64,000 nucleotides of DNA from Actinomucor elegans (lineage: Eukaryota; Mucoromycota; Mucoromycetes; Mucorales; Mucoraceae), in NCBI GenBank assembly GCA_026027325.1, contig JAMSLZ010000018.1, positions 434,001 to 498,000 of the forward strand, in the 5' to 3' direction. Positions 14,980 through 28,474 of this stretch are shown here, one piece after another. A program made the position numbers and the translations under genes. A model generated the notes under the pieces. The model was not told the origin of the DNA and did not search any database. It saw nothing but the letters and a program-made list of their open reading frames with translations. Each line of letters begins with the position of its first letter. The first letter of the stretch is position 1.

Positions 14980-15402
14980 ATGGAACCTTCAACGTTTGAT
15001 AAAATGAAAATGGGTGCTGCCATGGGTGGCACTGTTGGCTTGTGTATTGGCTTTGTTTTTGGTACCATAAGTCTTATTAGGTAACACCATGAGAAACTCT
15101 CGGAGAGAAACAAAAGAACTAAAGCGAATGTGTAGATTTGGTTCGGGTACAAAGAGTCCCATTAGTATGTTGAGTCAATATATGATTGGATCTGCTGCTT
15201 CGTTTGGTTTCTTTATGTGTAAGTCAAGAAAGACGCGCAGTGCATTACAAATAGTCACTCATTTCGCATTTCTTTAGCGATAGGATCTGTAGTTCGTTCA
15301 GAGCATCGTCTACCAATGTCTAATTTGCCTGTTATTATCCAACAGCGCCAGCAAAAGGAAGGGCTCTTTTACAATCTTGGTCATAGAAAGCAACATGATT
15401 AA
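14980..15402 (+). CDS. MGR2: Mitochondrial inner-membrane protein Mgr2/ROMO1
   Basis: Three exons (14980-15080, 15136-15218, 15278-15402) give 102 residues. The first transmembrane segment, FDKMKMGAAMGGTVGLCIGF, and the second, IGSAASFGFFM, match the two-helix hairpin of the Mgr2/ROMO1 family. In yeast Mgr2 couples the TIM21 subunit to the TIM23 translocase and gates lateral release of inner-membrane proteins. The start is set by the family: MEPSTFDKMKMG begins at the usual position just before the first helix, and the upstream in-frame Met at 14875 would add an unlikely 35 residues. The tail after the second helix is longer than in animal ROMO1, as is usual in fungal Mgr2. It converges with the tuberin gene, with 251 bases between the stop codons. 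Confidence 0.88.
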
Positions 15403-15591
15403 TGTATAATTTTCTGTGGTGATGTAGAATAAACAAGCAGTGTACATAATAAAACCAATGCATCACTAGAGCTATTACTTATGAGCCAAGCAATTAAAAG
15501 CAAGTTTTATTATCATTATTATCAAAAGGAAATGGGTGGGGGATCATTGAAAAGGATGGGTAAAGGGCAAACTGTTTTTTTTTCATAGTAT

Positions 15592-15611
15592 TATATATAT
15601 ATATATATATG
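15592..15611. repeat. TA microsatellite
   Basis: About ten TA units lie in the 3' flank between the Mgr2-like and tuberin genes. Confidence 0.8.
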
Positions 15612-15653
15612 ATGCAAAAGGGAAAGTATAAAGGAAGGTAAAAGGGAATAGTG

Positions 15654-18600
15654 TTATGTATATTTTGTGAAATCCAGTAAAGCTTCGTAAGGATAACCAG
15701 TCTTATCATTGACATTCAATGGAGTACCAGCGGAAGACTTGCTTGCCAAACGATCCTTGACACGTTGGATTTGCCTTAATCGTTCTCTCCAATGAGACAC
15801 ATACTCTCGTTTACCTCCTGCACCAACACTCTGCCAAAACACCTGGGCAAAGATATTGGCATGAATTGCTGCCTGTCTTACAAACCCAGGCAACGACTGA
15901 GCGCTTACCAGTTTGGGTTCACTCAAAGGTCCAATATCGGGCATATCAGGCCTTCGTTGCATTTCCACTTTAAAGAATGTATTTTCAGCGCCTGCTAGTG
16001 CATGAGAAGGCGATACAGCTTCTGTAGAGATCGAATGCGGTGATACCACCAAATTAATAAAGTTGAACTGAGAAGGTAGTGTATTAAATGCGTAATCAAG
16101 ACCTGAATCATTGTATACGATAGATACATAGTCGTTACCAATATGTCGTTTTTTGGCGCTGCATTGGGGATCGCGGTCCAGGTTGGTAGGCATCATTGTA
16201 GCTACGTGAAATACTGCTTCCGTTACATCGTCTTTCCAAAAGTAAGCATAACGTCCATCAATATCCATGTCGCGATCCAGACCACCTGAATTACTAGTTA
16301 ATCCACGTAATCTATGAATTGTACCCAAAGCATTTAGGAAACGAACATAGTCGGGCGACCCATAAGTGTTGGCCAGGATTTGTAGTTCATGGGTTTGCCC
16401 TTTACCAACATACAACACGCCAATCTTGTGGAAATCAACAACGGGAATACGGTCAAACGTATTAAGTGTACGGGTCGTTGCTTCATCATCCGGTAAAGGT
16501 GGAGAAATATCAATACTGCGTGCAAGGTCAGGATAGTTGTTGAATTGCAAATACAAAAAGCCTGGATCTATTGAGGGCTCTGTCTTGCGCAACAACTGTG
16601 ATACAGGTGTATTACTGTTAATATCACCAGTAGAGCTGTTTAAATGCCCGCTATTGCTATTACTACTGGGATCTGATAATACTTCACGAACAGCAGCGTC
16701 GGCAGACTTTTTGTTATCAATCGTAGTTTCTTCTACAGCAGAAACACTCTCGTTTGTTTTAACCGTAGCAATGGAAGGTGTGGTGCTGGTTGAAGTCAGG
16801 TTATCTACCGAAGATGATTCAGAATCTTTGTTCAATAAATCAATGAGCCCCTTTTGAGTCAAAGAAGGACGGCGAAGTAGTGGAGACGATATCATAGGAG
16901 ATGAAGGATGTTCTGAAGTAGGTGTATTTTCGGATGAAGGAGCCATAACTAGGCCTTCTGACCGCGTTGCTATCGTGGCGCTTACCACTGCTTGATCCGA
17001 TGGTCTTCTTGTAGCTGCACCAGCAGGAAATCGTTTTACGCCCTCCTCTTCATTAAAAGTGATACCCAAAGCTGATCCTTCTTCTTCTTCTACAATTGTA
17101 TCATCCATTACTTGCTGGTCTTGATCATGCACCTGGCGTCGCTTTTCCTCCTCTTCTTTCCGATCCTTTAGGAACTTAGATGCCAACAAATCAGGTTGAT
17201 ACTGCATCATTAATAAAGCCGGCAAAGTACGATAATCAATCTCGTCTGATTTGATCTTATTCTCCACGTAGCACATCATGGACACTGTACCTGAAGGTCT
17301 TCGAATAGTAACTTCAACCCAGCCCATGGACTTGGCGGTTCGAAGCGTTAGCAAAGTATGTCCGTACACCCATGTACGCTGACTTTGCTTGATTCCAGTA
17401 ACAGTAGTAGTGGTATTAGCTTCACCATCGCCCATTAAGATCTTGCTAACAATGGACTTCTCAGGCGCCAAACTGACATTAGCAAACGTAAAACGTGATA
17501 GCATATCAATGCAAGTATAAGTTTGTTCATCAATCGGTTTACCCATTGAGATACCGCTCAAAAGGCGTTGAATGATAAAAGGTACATGTTTGCGCCGTTC
17601 ACGTAAAGGAATAGCAGTGAACCAAACAGTAATGACATGGTAAGCCATGATCAAGACATATTGTTTGAGTGCACCTTGACTGGTTTCTTTTTGTCCACCA
17701 CTGTTATTGGTATTGGGTGAAGAAAGCATTGGAGATGCGGAAGGTGTGTGTAGTGGAGAAGACTGCTGCTGTATCTGTTGTGATTGTTGTTGCTGTTGCT
17801 GTTGCTGTTGCTGCTGTTGTTGAGAATGAGAATGCTGCAAGTAATTCAAAGCGATAGCAAATACAGGCTTATACATATCACCAGTGAAATTGGCATATAA
17901 TTTAGGTAGTCGAGCCAAAGCAGAAAGAAACTCCAAGATATGTACAGACACGCTACTTACAGAAATAATCTGGGACATACGCTGCAAGATCTCATTGAGC
18001 ATTTTAGCCACTGATAACGGCATTTCATGGCAGCAAACAGCCAGAGAGTTGATACACAACCTTGTAGCACTGGTAACTTGCATGATACCTACATAGAATG
18101 CGTATACAATCTCATCTTGATCTTGCTTGGGATCAGTAAAGATACGGCGATAAGAAATCAACACGGTCAATAAGCTGTAAGCATATACATTAAGATCATT
18201 GCGCTTGATATGAGGCGGTAGATTAGTGACGCTTTCCAAGAACTTGCGGGTACTGGTCCATTTGACTAGTCGACGTCTTAATTTGTTGACAGAAGGTGAA
18301 GCTCCACAAAACAAATGCTTGTTACTTAATTGCTGAGGCAATCGCTTCAATACAAATAAAGCAACCGCCCAGTTGGGTGAATAGGTCAAGACATCAATAT
18401 AAGCTTTAAGCATTTGATCCATATCAAGTACAGATTCATTTTCGTTGAGACTGCTGTCACTGTAACTGAATACATTGGGGCTTGGGTAAAAGATTGGTTT
18501 GGTGAACGGAGTGGGCTTCTTGTTGTGAGGATTGACAGCCGGGCCAGGAAGGAAACTATCTTTTGCGCGTTTTTCTTCGGCTTCTTGGCGTTTTTTCAGC

Positions 18601-20884
18601 TGTTGCGCCCGAATAGATGCAATGACACTGTGATTATCTTCTTCTACATCTAATAAAGTGTATATTTAGAAAAGAAACCTTGCTTTTTGTCTATTAGATA
18701 CGACTTACTATCTTCAATAAGGTATACATGATGATTCGTAGGACATCTAAACCTTAATAGCAGATCTAAAGCGACAATCTTGGGCCCACCAGAAGGACAA
18801 GCCAAGTCAGATTGATTATTGGCTATATCAGTAATGACACTAAATGTTTTTGCACATAGCTTTCCATTGGATGCCAACAGTAGATTTTCAAACACTTCAG
18901 AAATACCGCACATAGCAGCTACGCCCATACAATAGTCTGTAGTTTGCTGCTGTAAGGCCGCAGAAGCAGCTGTAATAGTGGCAGAGGATAAAGTAGTAGA
19001 TGAAGAGGATGAGGAGCGATGAGATGCAAGAGATAAGCTGTTATGAGTACGCATCATTGATAGTTTACTAGTTTGTTGCTGTGGCGGTATTGAAGGTACT
19101 GGTGATTTGTCTACAACACATTGACAGTGTGCGCAATCCTTCAAGACAGTAATCAACTGATCAAAGATATCCTCGTATTGGCAGTCGGTTAAAGAGGATA
19201 CCAATAGGTCAATAGCCAATTGCCGGATTTCCATATTGGTCTCCAAAGGTAACTTTTGCATCATTGGAATCAAGACGTTTTCATAGATCATTTTCGAATA
19301 AAAGTCCTTGACTGAAGTACATACATCTGTCACAATTGTCAACATGATTAATCGAATCTTGGCTGTGGTAGTTGTAGGATTAGCATAAATGAAAAAGGTA
19401 TTGGTGGCTTCTCTTAATAATTGTAACCAATTTTCGGTAGAAGGCAAGAAAGAGTGTTCAGTCACGTAATAATCCAACAAGGTTTTCGCTGTTTCATCGC
19501 AGCAATAAGCGCGCAATTGATAGAGGACCTGCATCAATCGAATCAAAGGGCCCTTGTAAGTTTTTTGCTTGTGTAATTGCAGAATCACATGGCTTAGTTT
19601 CGAGAACTGTTGAATACAGTATGAATTGGAATTGCATTCTAGGCTGAATAAGACTACATCGTTGTTGCAGTTGTTATCAGTGATCTTGATGATATAACTC
19701 GTAATAACGTCGATGATATCCCAAACTGCTTCCCATTCCATCAAGCTTAGATCGTTATCGGGAATGAGTACTGTCAAACATTTGAGGATGGTACCATTGA
19801 TAGCATCGTTGCTTTTGGAAGCAGCTCTCTTTAAATACAAAAGAATAACTGAATCAGGCACCATGTATGTCTCTGCACCAGTTGTTTTCGTATTGTTTTT
19901 TCCCCAGGCAGTTTCGCTTAGAAGTGTAATTGCACCTTTAATCAAGATGTTTTCTGAATCCACATTCGAGGGCTGCTTATCTAAGAATCGACAAAGAGTC
20001 AATATAGAGGAATGAGCACAATGAGATCGAAGCAAATTCAAAAAGATGGGCCAACTAGATACACCACTTGAACCTTCAGGTATTAGCATAACAGAAGCAG
20101 CCAATATATCCAAGAATGGGTTCAATGCTTCAAAAGGTACAAAGCGATATCGCACAACAATATCAGTAAATTCAAGACAAGCTTGCATATCTCCAATGTC
20201 ATTTGAACTGAAAAATGCCTTGTGAGCTGCCAAGATCAATCGAGTTACTTCTGCTTCTTCGAACAGCGCAAAGTTGAATTTGGCTGTTACTGTCAATAAA
20301 TGCAATATATCCTTCAAGTAAGGAATACCATTGCTTGAACTTGAGGTTTGGTGTGAAATAGCCATATCCATCCAGTGAATTAATAGCTTACAGATATTCT
20401 TTTCAAATCCAGAGATATCTCTTCCACCTTGACAGAGTGCAAATAGTACTTTATACATGTCGCCAAAGTCTTCCCAATGTGTATATTGTCTTAGAGAAGC
20501 ATAAAACGTCACTCGAGCCATACCTAACTCACTGTACTGTCCTAAAACACAAGCCAACATGAACTCAAATACAGTATGACGCGCTTCTCGACTAATACTC
20601 GGCTGCAAAATATCTTGTACTGTAAAGAATACATTTTCTAAATGGGTGAAGCGATAACTTTTGCAAATATCTGAAAACACTGCTAAATGTTTACACCGAG
20701 AAGGTAGAGGTTGGGAGGCATCCAATAAGGGTAAAACTGGTCGAGCATCCAACGGTTGAGAAGTATCTCTTGTTGGTAGGTTGAGACATGATTCAACCGA
20801 AACAGACGAGGCGCGTGGTCGTAGGATATTACTTAACCATGTATTTGAAGTTGCAGGTGGTTGATTGTGAGAATTACCTGACAT
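15654..20884 (-). CDS. TSC2: Tuberin-like Rap/Rheb GTPase-activating protein
   Basis: Two exons (20884-18709 and 18649-15654), separated by a 59-nt intron with matching phase, give 1,723 residues, about the length of animal tuberin. Tuberin inactivates the GTPase Rheb and so restrains TORC1. The N-terminal 700 residues are alpha-helical and tuberin-like, including an FEFMLACVLGQY stretch. The C-terminal RapGAP domain, roughly residues 1450-1640, includes FHKIGVLYVGKGQ and the catalytic asparagine-thumb helix KKRHIGNDYVSIVYND; the Asn is residue 1564. A long disordered, Ser/Thr-rich segment separates the two, and a pure polyglutamine tract encoded at about 17770-17822 sits near residues 1000-1020. 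The start at 20884 has a normal context and no upstream in-frame Met close by. No TSC1 gene is in the window. Confidence 0.92.
17761..17822. repeat. CAG/CAA tract coding for polyglutamine
   Basis: On the minus strand this trinucleotide tract encodes about 13 Gln in a row and then a broken QQIQQQ run inside the tuberin-like protein. CAA and CAG codons are mixed. Confidence 0.9.
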
Positions 20885-22953
20885 TACAAAAGTGTATATA
20901 TAAAGGATTTATTCTCTCTCACAGTATATTTTTTAGAAGAACAAGCAAAGAGAGAATCGTTTATAGGTAATGTACAGAATTAAAATAGAAAAGAACAGAA
21001 AAAAAAAGAGACTGATACAGTGTTTCTTTTTTTTTTTTTTTTTTCCAACGATTTTGCCCGCACCATGATTATTTTTGGTGTTTCACAGCCAAAAGGTTTA
21101 GATAAGCTTAAATACTCGCGTTTTAAGGTGGAGTTTCAATTATATGAGTTTTATTTAGCCTCCATCAGTCAATGTGAACGACTTGAAACAAGAAGGGCTG
21201 TTGCTGTGCACCATAGCTCTCTTTCGTTTTCCATTATGAAAGCGGGCAAGTCCGATAACCAAATTCTACTACCGAGTAAAGGCTTTAGTGTCTTCTGTAG
21301 CTAATTTTAAGCATAAAATACTAATTAGATGTGACATTAACCCAAAATCGTTTGAAAAATCTATGAATCATCAGGTCTAGTGGGCTACATGAAAAAAATA
21401 TAATTTGCAGGTTATGTGACTATTAATAAGTATAACGTATTTGTTGTGATATGGTTAAACAACGGTTATAGAAGATTGAGTATTTTGTTCCTGAGTGCGA
21501 TTTTAAAACGAACGAGATCGATTGAGATCTATTGATCAATCACATCCAATTTACATGTTAGAGTGTGGCATTCACAAGTTAGCCTAACTACATACCATTA
21601 TAATTCATTAATTTTGCTGCTATGAAGTGTCGTCTATAGTAGATTTAATAGCCCATTCTGAACATATATTATTCATCAGATGCGATTTCAAATTGAGATC
21701 AGTTAGGGAAATCAGTTGGCTTTTGGAATGCATGTAATTTATAGCTCATCCTAAAAATGCAATATTCTTATTACATTTTAATCAAATAGCCACGCTAAAG
21801 AATTCAGTGCATCATTATAAAAACGCCTTGGTTGTCAGATGCAACATTATCACAATCAGTCATGGAATCTAAAGATAAAGAAATTTCAAAAAGCTCTCGA
21901 GCCCAGATTTTGAAAATTGGATTTTATTATGTGAGGCTTGAGCTCACTATTTTCGAGGCATTTGTGGTTGGCAATATAGATTTTGTATACTGAAAAGTAT
22001 ACAATCATATCTCTTCTGATTGTTATTCTGTAAGGAATACTGGAGTCAACATCTCATTTCTGAAAATCCTCGAATACATCGTTATCAATAATAACTCTAT
22101 AAATTATACAAATTAATAAACTATTTCTGCATCATATAATATATCTTTACTTTTTATTTAAGATTAATGATATGCTTTTTGTGTACTGGCAACTGTTTGT
22201 TATTAAAAAGTGAGTCAAATTTCATACCAAAGTAAATGAATTTTGGTTTGAGCAAACGAGTGGCAGCAGCAGCAAATCCATATTAAATCATCAATATCCA
22301 ATAAAGATCGAGAAAATCTCATAGCGATGGTGACAGTAGATATGCTTTTATGTCAATTTTTGACAGTGTTAGAGGCATATTAGAGAGCGAGCTTCATAAT
22401 GCAACTCTATTTGTTTGATTTAAAAGCATATACTGCTCCTTTTCTACTTTTTATATTTACTTTCAGTTTTCATAACTTTTTAATATAAACAGACCTCAAG
22501 GACACTGCTGTTATGCATTGTTGCTTTGCTCAGTCTTAATTATCAATGCTATTAGGCATGTTCTCGTTGATGAAAAGTATCGATTTAACAACTATGTCGC
22601 ATGTGGTGCCTCAATACTTGAGTCATATGAAAAGAGATTGATGTATCACTAGAGTGCATTCCCTTGTCGACTTCTGGCATTTATAATAACACATGTCTTA
22701 ACATAAATATATTTATCTAACCCCTTTTTTGCTCCGCATTACTCGACTACAGGTTTATATGTTCACTACAATGGCCCGTAAACTTTTATATCTAGCTAAA
22801 ATATCGGCTAAATTACGGCTGTCCTGTTCAAATCGCGATTCATAAAGACACTGTTTGTAGGTGGACTCCAAAGTCATTTTTAATAAGATAATTTTTATAA
22901 GAGGCGGTGTATATAATAGAATGTAATAAGCAGGGTTTAGTAATATGTAAGAA
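20885..22953. other. Intergenic region with a repeat copy
   Basis: No gene is supported in 2.1 kb. The open frame at 21020-21304 starts in a T-run, overlaps the tuberin promoter side and has no domain. A minus-oriented dispersed repeat copy lies at 21640-21706, with a further GTCAGATGCAACATT match at about 21835-21850. Confidence 0.6.
21640..21706 (-). repeat. Dispersed repeat copy 3 (reverse orientation)
   Basis: Read on the minus strand this is ACTGATCTCAATTTG, then AAATCGCATCTGATGAA, then TATGTTCAGAATGGGC. The right block matches copy 1 at CATGTTCAGAATGG almost base for base. Confidence 0.5.
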
Positions 22954-24000
<1,047 letters not shown>

Positions 24001-24152
24001 GTTAGCTTCTGGGTGATATAAACAAGAGAAAAGGACAAAAAGAAAGAAACAACTCGATGGGTCGAGAATAAAAGGAACCCAACACCGAAGTTTGGGGTAA
24101 CATTGAAGAAAAAATTTCAACGAATCAAAATCAAAAAGTGAATCGTAGTTTA

Positions 24153-25199
24153 TTACAGCCTGAATCTACCTGCTCGAAGCAGAGGACGTACTCGTAAGAA
24201 CCAATATCCTGCGCCGTAGGCTGCTCCACCAATATGCGCTGCACTATCTACAATACCAGTCTAATCGAAGATGGATTAGCAAAATATATTACGAATTATA
24301 GCATACATACATTCAAAGTGGACGCTTTATAGATATCGTAAGCTGCAAATAATCCAACTACGGCAATTGCTGGCATTGGTACGACAAAGAATACCAAAAA
24401 AGTAGCCTTTGGATCTGTAAAGCATATATGAGTATTACATGTCTTTTTTTCTCTATTTTCTTTTTAACGTACATGCACAGGCAAAAAAAGTAGTGATGGC
24501 CATTACAGAACCTAACCAACAAGAAAATTGAACCAATTAAAAAAGTCTCTTGCTTCACTTATATAGGTATCTACCTGAAGCGCCCATTGATCCGCTTTTA
24601 CTATCATCCTTTCTACCATATTTGTTCTTTTCCAAAACAGGTCGAATATACTGTCTATATGTTAGCGCCACCACAGAAGAAGCTATGCCGGCACCAGCAT
24701 ATAACAATAAGAATCTTGAAGCCCCTACTGCTTCCAATACACCTTGTCCAATACTATACAATACAATCATATTAAGACCTAAATGATCCAATGACTTATG
24801 CGAAAAGGCAGACGTTAACAATGTATGATAGCGCCCTTCTTTCATGGATTCTGTGCTGTTTATAAAGTTTTTTGCCATAATATTCAACCAATGAGTATCG
24901 CCAAAGGTCTTGTAGGAATTGATAGCGTATTGCCACATAAAGTAAATACCAACATTGGTGCCAATAACAGCCCACATTACTTTATTAGGGTCCAGCCTAT
25001 TGATACGTCGACCGAGTTGGTTAAATGGGTTTCGCTGCTGCGCAAGTGCTTTAGACAATGGCTGTTCATTGTAGTAATGAGGTCGAATATAGTTTCGGTT
25101 AAAATACAACAAAGAAGGATTTTTTGGTTTCAATCTCAAGGCAGATCGAATGGCAGACCGTGCTGTATATCCTAAACCGATAACTTTGATTGGTATCAT
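24153..25199 (-). CDS. PCP1: Mitochondrial rhomboid protease (Pcp1/PARL type)
   Basis: Four exons (25199-24575, 24511-24473, 24414-24311, 24260-24153) give 291 residues. An Arg-rich N-terminus without acidic residues suits a mitochondrial presequence. The rhomboid core has an active-site GASG, with Ser208 and the following Gly codon split by the first intron, and a C-terminal helix with AAHIGGAAYG carrying His265. The Ser-His dyad is therefore complete. Pcp1/PARL cleaves inner-membrane substrates such as cytochrome c peroxidase and dynamin-like Mgm1 in yeast. The gene lies tandem to and downstream of nothing related; its stop is about 150 bases from the start of the cytochrome b5 reductase transcribed in the same direction. 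Confidence 0.9.
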
Positions 25200-25401
25200 T
25201 GTTTATAATTTATTGTTCTTATATCTAAAGCATGATAGTACCTTCGAGAAGGAAAATGACAATAAAAAGCTTTCGCGTATCGGGGCTTAAGGCGGAATTT
25301 AATTTTGAGACGGTCACAATAAATCCAAAAAGAAAAAGAAGTTTTTAAATAATAATAATAGACTGTTCCATCTTCCTTTCTTTCCTATCCTTTAAACAAA
25401 A

Positions 25402-26874
25402 ATGAATAATCCAAACATCGGCCAGCAATCCCAGAATGATATAATAAATCATGATCCTATGTACTATAAAGCTTGTAAGGTTGCATGTACACTTGTCGAA
25501 GTAACAGAGCGATTCTTAGCTACAATCAATCATTTGCAGCAATCCTTTAATAATCAAAGCTATACCAATATCACCAATGATCTTAAACAGCTGTTGGAAC
25601 AATATGAGCACGTTAGTATGATTGTGAACGTATTAAAGTCCATTTATCCATTTATCAGCAATCAACAACATCAAAATTCCCTGTCTATTGCTGCAAAATC
25701 CGCTGCCATAACCTCATTAAATTCACTTAACCGGCTCTATGAATTAGCCAATTCGTCTTTGCAAAATATATCAGTTGATGTGGCAACTCAACAGGCCTTG
25801 GCCGCTATTCAACAGCAGATCCTTCAATCTAATGCTGAAAATAATGAGGAATTTGGAACCAAAACTGTCACATTGAAGCCTGTCAATGATTCTATTGAAG
25901 ATGAAAGAAAAAAACTAGAGCTCGAGAGACAACAACTAGAGCGTGAAAAGGAAGAATTTGAAAAACAAAAGCAGATGATGTTGACCATAGCACCGCCACC
26001 CGCTGCTACGGTCAAAGCGGAAAATAATAATGAAATTCCTGAAGGTTTGCAACAACAGCTTCAAATTGAAAACGGTTTACAAAGTCAAGTCATTTCATCT
26101 AGTCACTTTTTGACACAGTTTGAAATGACTGCCTCTAGCTTTGCCTCTTTGAACCGTATGAGTATAGATTGCGTATGGGAATCCATGATTATATACGCTC
26201 TGCCTGCGGATAAAGCTGAATGGGCTAAAGTAAACCTTTTGGAGCGAAACCTTACTTGGAACGAGGCTAAATTGATTTATCTCAGACGGTTCCCAGATAC
26301 TGGCTCTACGTCTCCTCCTCCTCCTCTTCCTGCTATGGACCAAGCGGTTGCTCCACCAAAGCAACCTGAAATTCAATTAAAGCAAAAAGCTTTACCCCCT
26401 ATCACAAACACAAAAATCGATCTTCAACGTGTGGCTCGCTACGCCGACCATCTTTTATCTTTAGAGATGAATGTCAATGATAATATCGATGAGTACAACA
26501 CGCGTTATTTACGCTATAGCCGTTGTGCGCGAATGGATTTGAACGATGCTTCTCTGATTCGTCGCTACTGTAAATCCCTCTTGCCGCACTACCGTGCCCT
26601 GTTGATAGAGCGTTTGAAAACGTCATCTATCAACAATTTACAAGGTGTAACATCTCTAGCTTCCTCATTAGCAAAGGCAAATCCTGCACCAACTAAGTAC
26701 ACTCAAAATTGTATCCATAATCGCAGTATGCTTCATGCTGTGCCTGTCAATCAAAATACTACCTATCGTTCTCCGCCTGCAAATGGTGACAGTACAAGCA
26801 AAGGTCAAAAACGTGAGTTTATGGGTTCTCCATCTGGCTCTTCGTTGAGAAACAAGCGCCCAACCGTGTTTTAA
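25402..26874 (+). CDS. Gag-like intronless protein, possibly domesticated from an LTR retrotransposon
   Basis: A single exon of 490 residues. The N-terminal 130 residues are helical. Residues about 165-195 form a charged coiled coil (KKLELERQQLEREKEEFEKQ). Residues about 230-440 look like a retrotransposon capsid: CVWESMIIYALP, then WNEAKLIYLRRF, and after a proline-rich linker a second helical part with DEYNTRYLRYSR and DASLIRRYCKSLLPHYRALL. This is the usual shape of Ty3-type Gag. I see no CCHC zinc knuckle, no protease or reverse transcriptase downstream, and no flanking LTRs. The frame is intact from Met to stop although most genes here have introns, which fits descent from a retroelement. 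Its function is not known; a host-recruited Gag or a structural remnant kept by chance are both possible. Confidence 0.75.
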   Translation: MNNPNIGQQSQNDIINHDPMYYKACKVACTLVEVTERFLATINHLQQSFNNQSYTNITNDLKQLLEQYEHVSMIVNVLKSIYPFISNQQHQNSLSIAAKSAAITSLNSLNRLYELANSSLQNISVDVATQQALAAIQQQILQSNAENNEEFGTKTVTLKPVNDSIEDERKKLELERQQLEREKEEFEKQKQMMLTIAPPPAATVKAENNNEIPEGLQQQLQIENGLQSQVISSSHFLTQFEMTASSFASLNRMSIDCVWESMIIYALPADKAEWAKVNLLERNLTWNEAKLIYLRRFPDTGSTSPPPPLPAMDQAVAPPKQPEIQLKQKALPPITNTKIDLQRVARYADHLLSLEMNVNDNIDEYNTRYLRYSRCARMDLNDASLIRRYCKSLLPHYRALLIERLKTSSINNLQGVTSLASSLAKANPAPTKYTQNCIHNRSMLHAVPVNQNTTYRSPPANGDSTSKGQKREFMGSPSGSSLRNKRPTVF

Positions 26875-27752
26875 TGAAAAAAAAAAATCTGAATAATACC
26901 CTTCCCCCCCCCCTTTACCTTTTAGCGTAGTATATTATCCCCTTCTTTCTCGTTGTATAGTCTATAAGATATTCATTTCAATTTGCAATCACAATAATAA
27001 ACTTCGGTAATATAAACTCCTAACTAAGAGATGCACACACATGCAGTCTAATTAAGTTGATTAAAATACCAACTGTAAATATTCAGCGAGAAAACTTGCT
27101 CATTTATGTAATTGACACCACTTTGTGCATGTATTCTTTTTTAAGGTAAAGTTGATCCTATATTTAAAGCGGCATTTTAATTTATTACAAAGGTCAAATT
27201 CATAGACTTCATTTTATAGATATTTGATCATTTTTTGGATAAAACGTTCCATTCATAAAATACCCTTAAGCAAGCAGTATATGCTTTTTTATTGAAATAT
27301 AAATTTTCATATTTTTTACATACAAGCAGCTCAACTTCATACCATAAAATCAAAATCCAAAATCCGCCAAAAATTACATGTATCTCACTGTTTAGGACTA
27401 TTCATTATCCTCCCTTTACATTACTAGATGTGAAATATAATTTCTATAGTATTTACTAAAGTACTACAAGTTAAACTTAACAATCTTATTAGTAAAAAAA
27501 ACCTTGCTATAGCAATAAGTGCTAATTTCTGGCTGTCAAATTATTACCAAACTTTGTGTTTCTATTCTCCACATACCAATTATCAAAGTTGCATAAGCCC
27601 CGTTGCCCAATCACTAATCAGTAGTTAATTAAAACTCACCTTACAAGTGAAAGGTATAATGATTTGCCGAAGATGGTAGGAGTTGGTCTTCAAGCCACCA
27701 AATGATTGGCATAAAATACTTTTCTTTTTGGTAACAAACATTAATAGATAGA
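26875..27752. other. Intergenic region
   Basis: No gene is supported. It begins with an A-run and a C-run (26879-26916) just after the Gag-like gene. The minus frame at 27625-27900 overlaps the real exon of the next gene and is a shadow. Confidence 0.6.
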
Positions 27753-28474
27753 ATGGCCAAGGTATTTGACAATGCAATCGCTCAATATATGGCTCAATTA
27801 CTAACGTGTTTAATAGAATCAAAAGAAATCCACTACGATAAAACCTAAAAACCAAAAGATACCCGTACAAACCGCAACGAATGCCAAGAAAGCAAGCCAT
27901 AAAAGACGTACAAAAGGTACTTCAGAAGTAGACAATCCTAAATACGCCAGCATGGTAACGCATTATTTATATCAATTCAGCCGAGATCTAATGAGATCTA
28001 ATCTGTTATTTCCAAAAAATGTTAGGATTTCATGTTGAATCTCGTTGAATCAGCTGCCAAAAAGGAAGATCAAAGAGAAAACCAAAAGCTGGCCAAAAAG
28101 GTTAGAACCTACAAAACATATCTGGAAGATAGCTGCTAACTTATTCTTGTAGGCGCTTGTGGCCAAAATTATAGAGGAAAAAGAAGCCAAAAAAGATATG
28201 AGAGCAGAGGAAAAGAAAGCGAAACTGGTAAGAAGACTTTTTTGTATGATTATACACTTGCTAAAAGTTTTATTATCAGGAAGAAATTAAGAAAGCATAC
28301 CTTGAAGCTCATAAAAAGAAAAAGGCAGAAGCTAGAAAGCAAAAGATCAAAGCAGCACGCCAAAAATCGATGCCTCCTGTAAGACCATTAATTGTTTTAG
28401 CTGTAGGTTTCGAGTGACTAACATACTTTACTTAATTCTAGGCACCCGAGAAAAAGAAAGTTAGATTTGCTTAA
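27753..28474 (+). CDS. Small basic coiled-coil protein, six exons, unknown function
   Basis: This gene has no long frame and was rebuilt from splice signals: 27753-27761, 27817-27954, 28026-28100, 28153-28227, 28280-28378 and 28442-28474. All five introns are phase 0, and two have a clear CTAAC before the acceptor. The product has 142 residues. It starts MAKNQKKS and has a very basic N-terminal half (KKASHKRRTKG), then DFMLNLVESAAKKEDQ, a Lys/Glu-rich helix and a basic tail ending PEKKKVRFA. The composition suggests a nucleolar or ribosome-assembly protein, but I do not recognise a family. The first exon codes only three residues. An alternative start at 28032 would drop the first two exons; the conserved phase and continuous sense of the longer form favour it. 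Confidence 0.7.
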
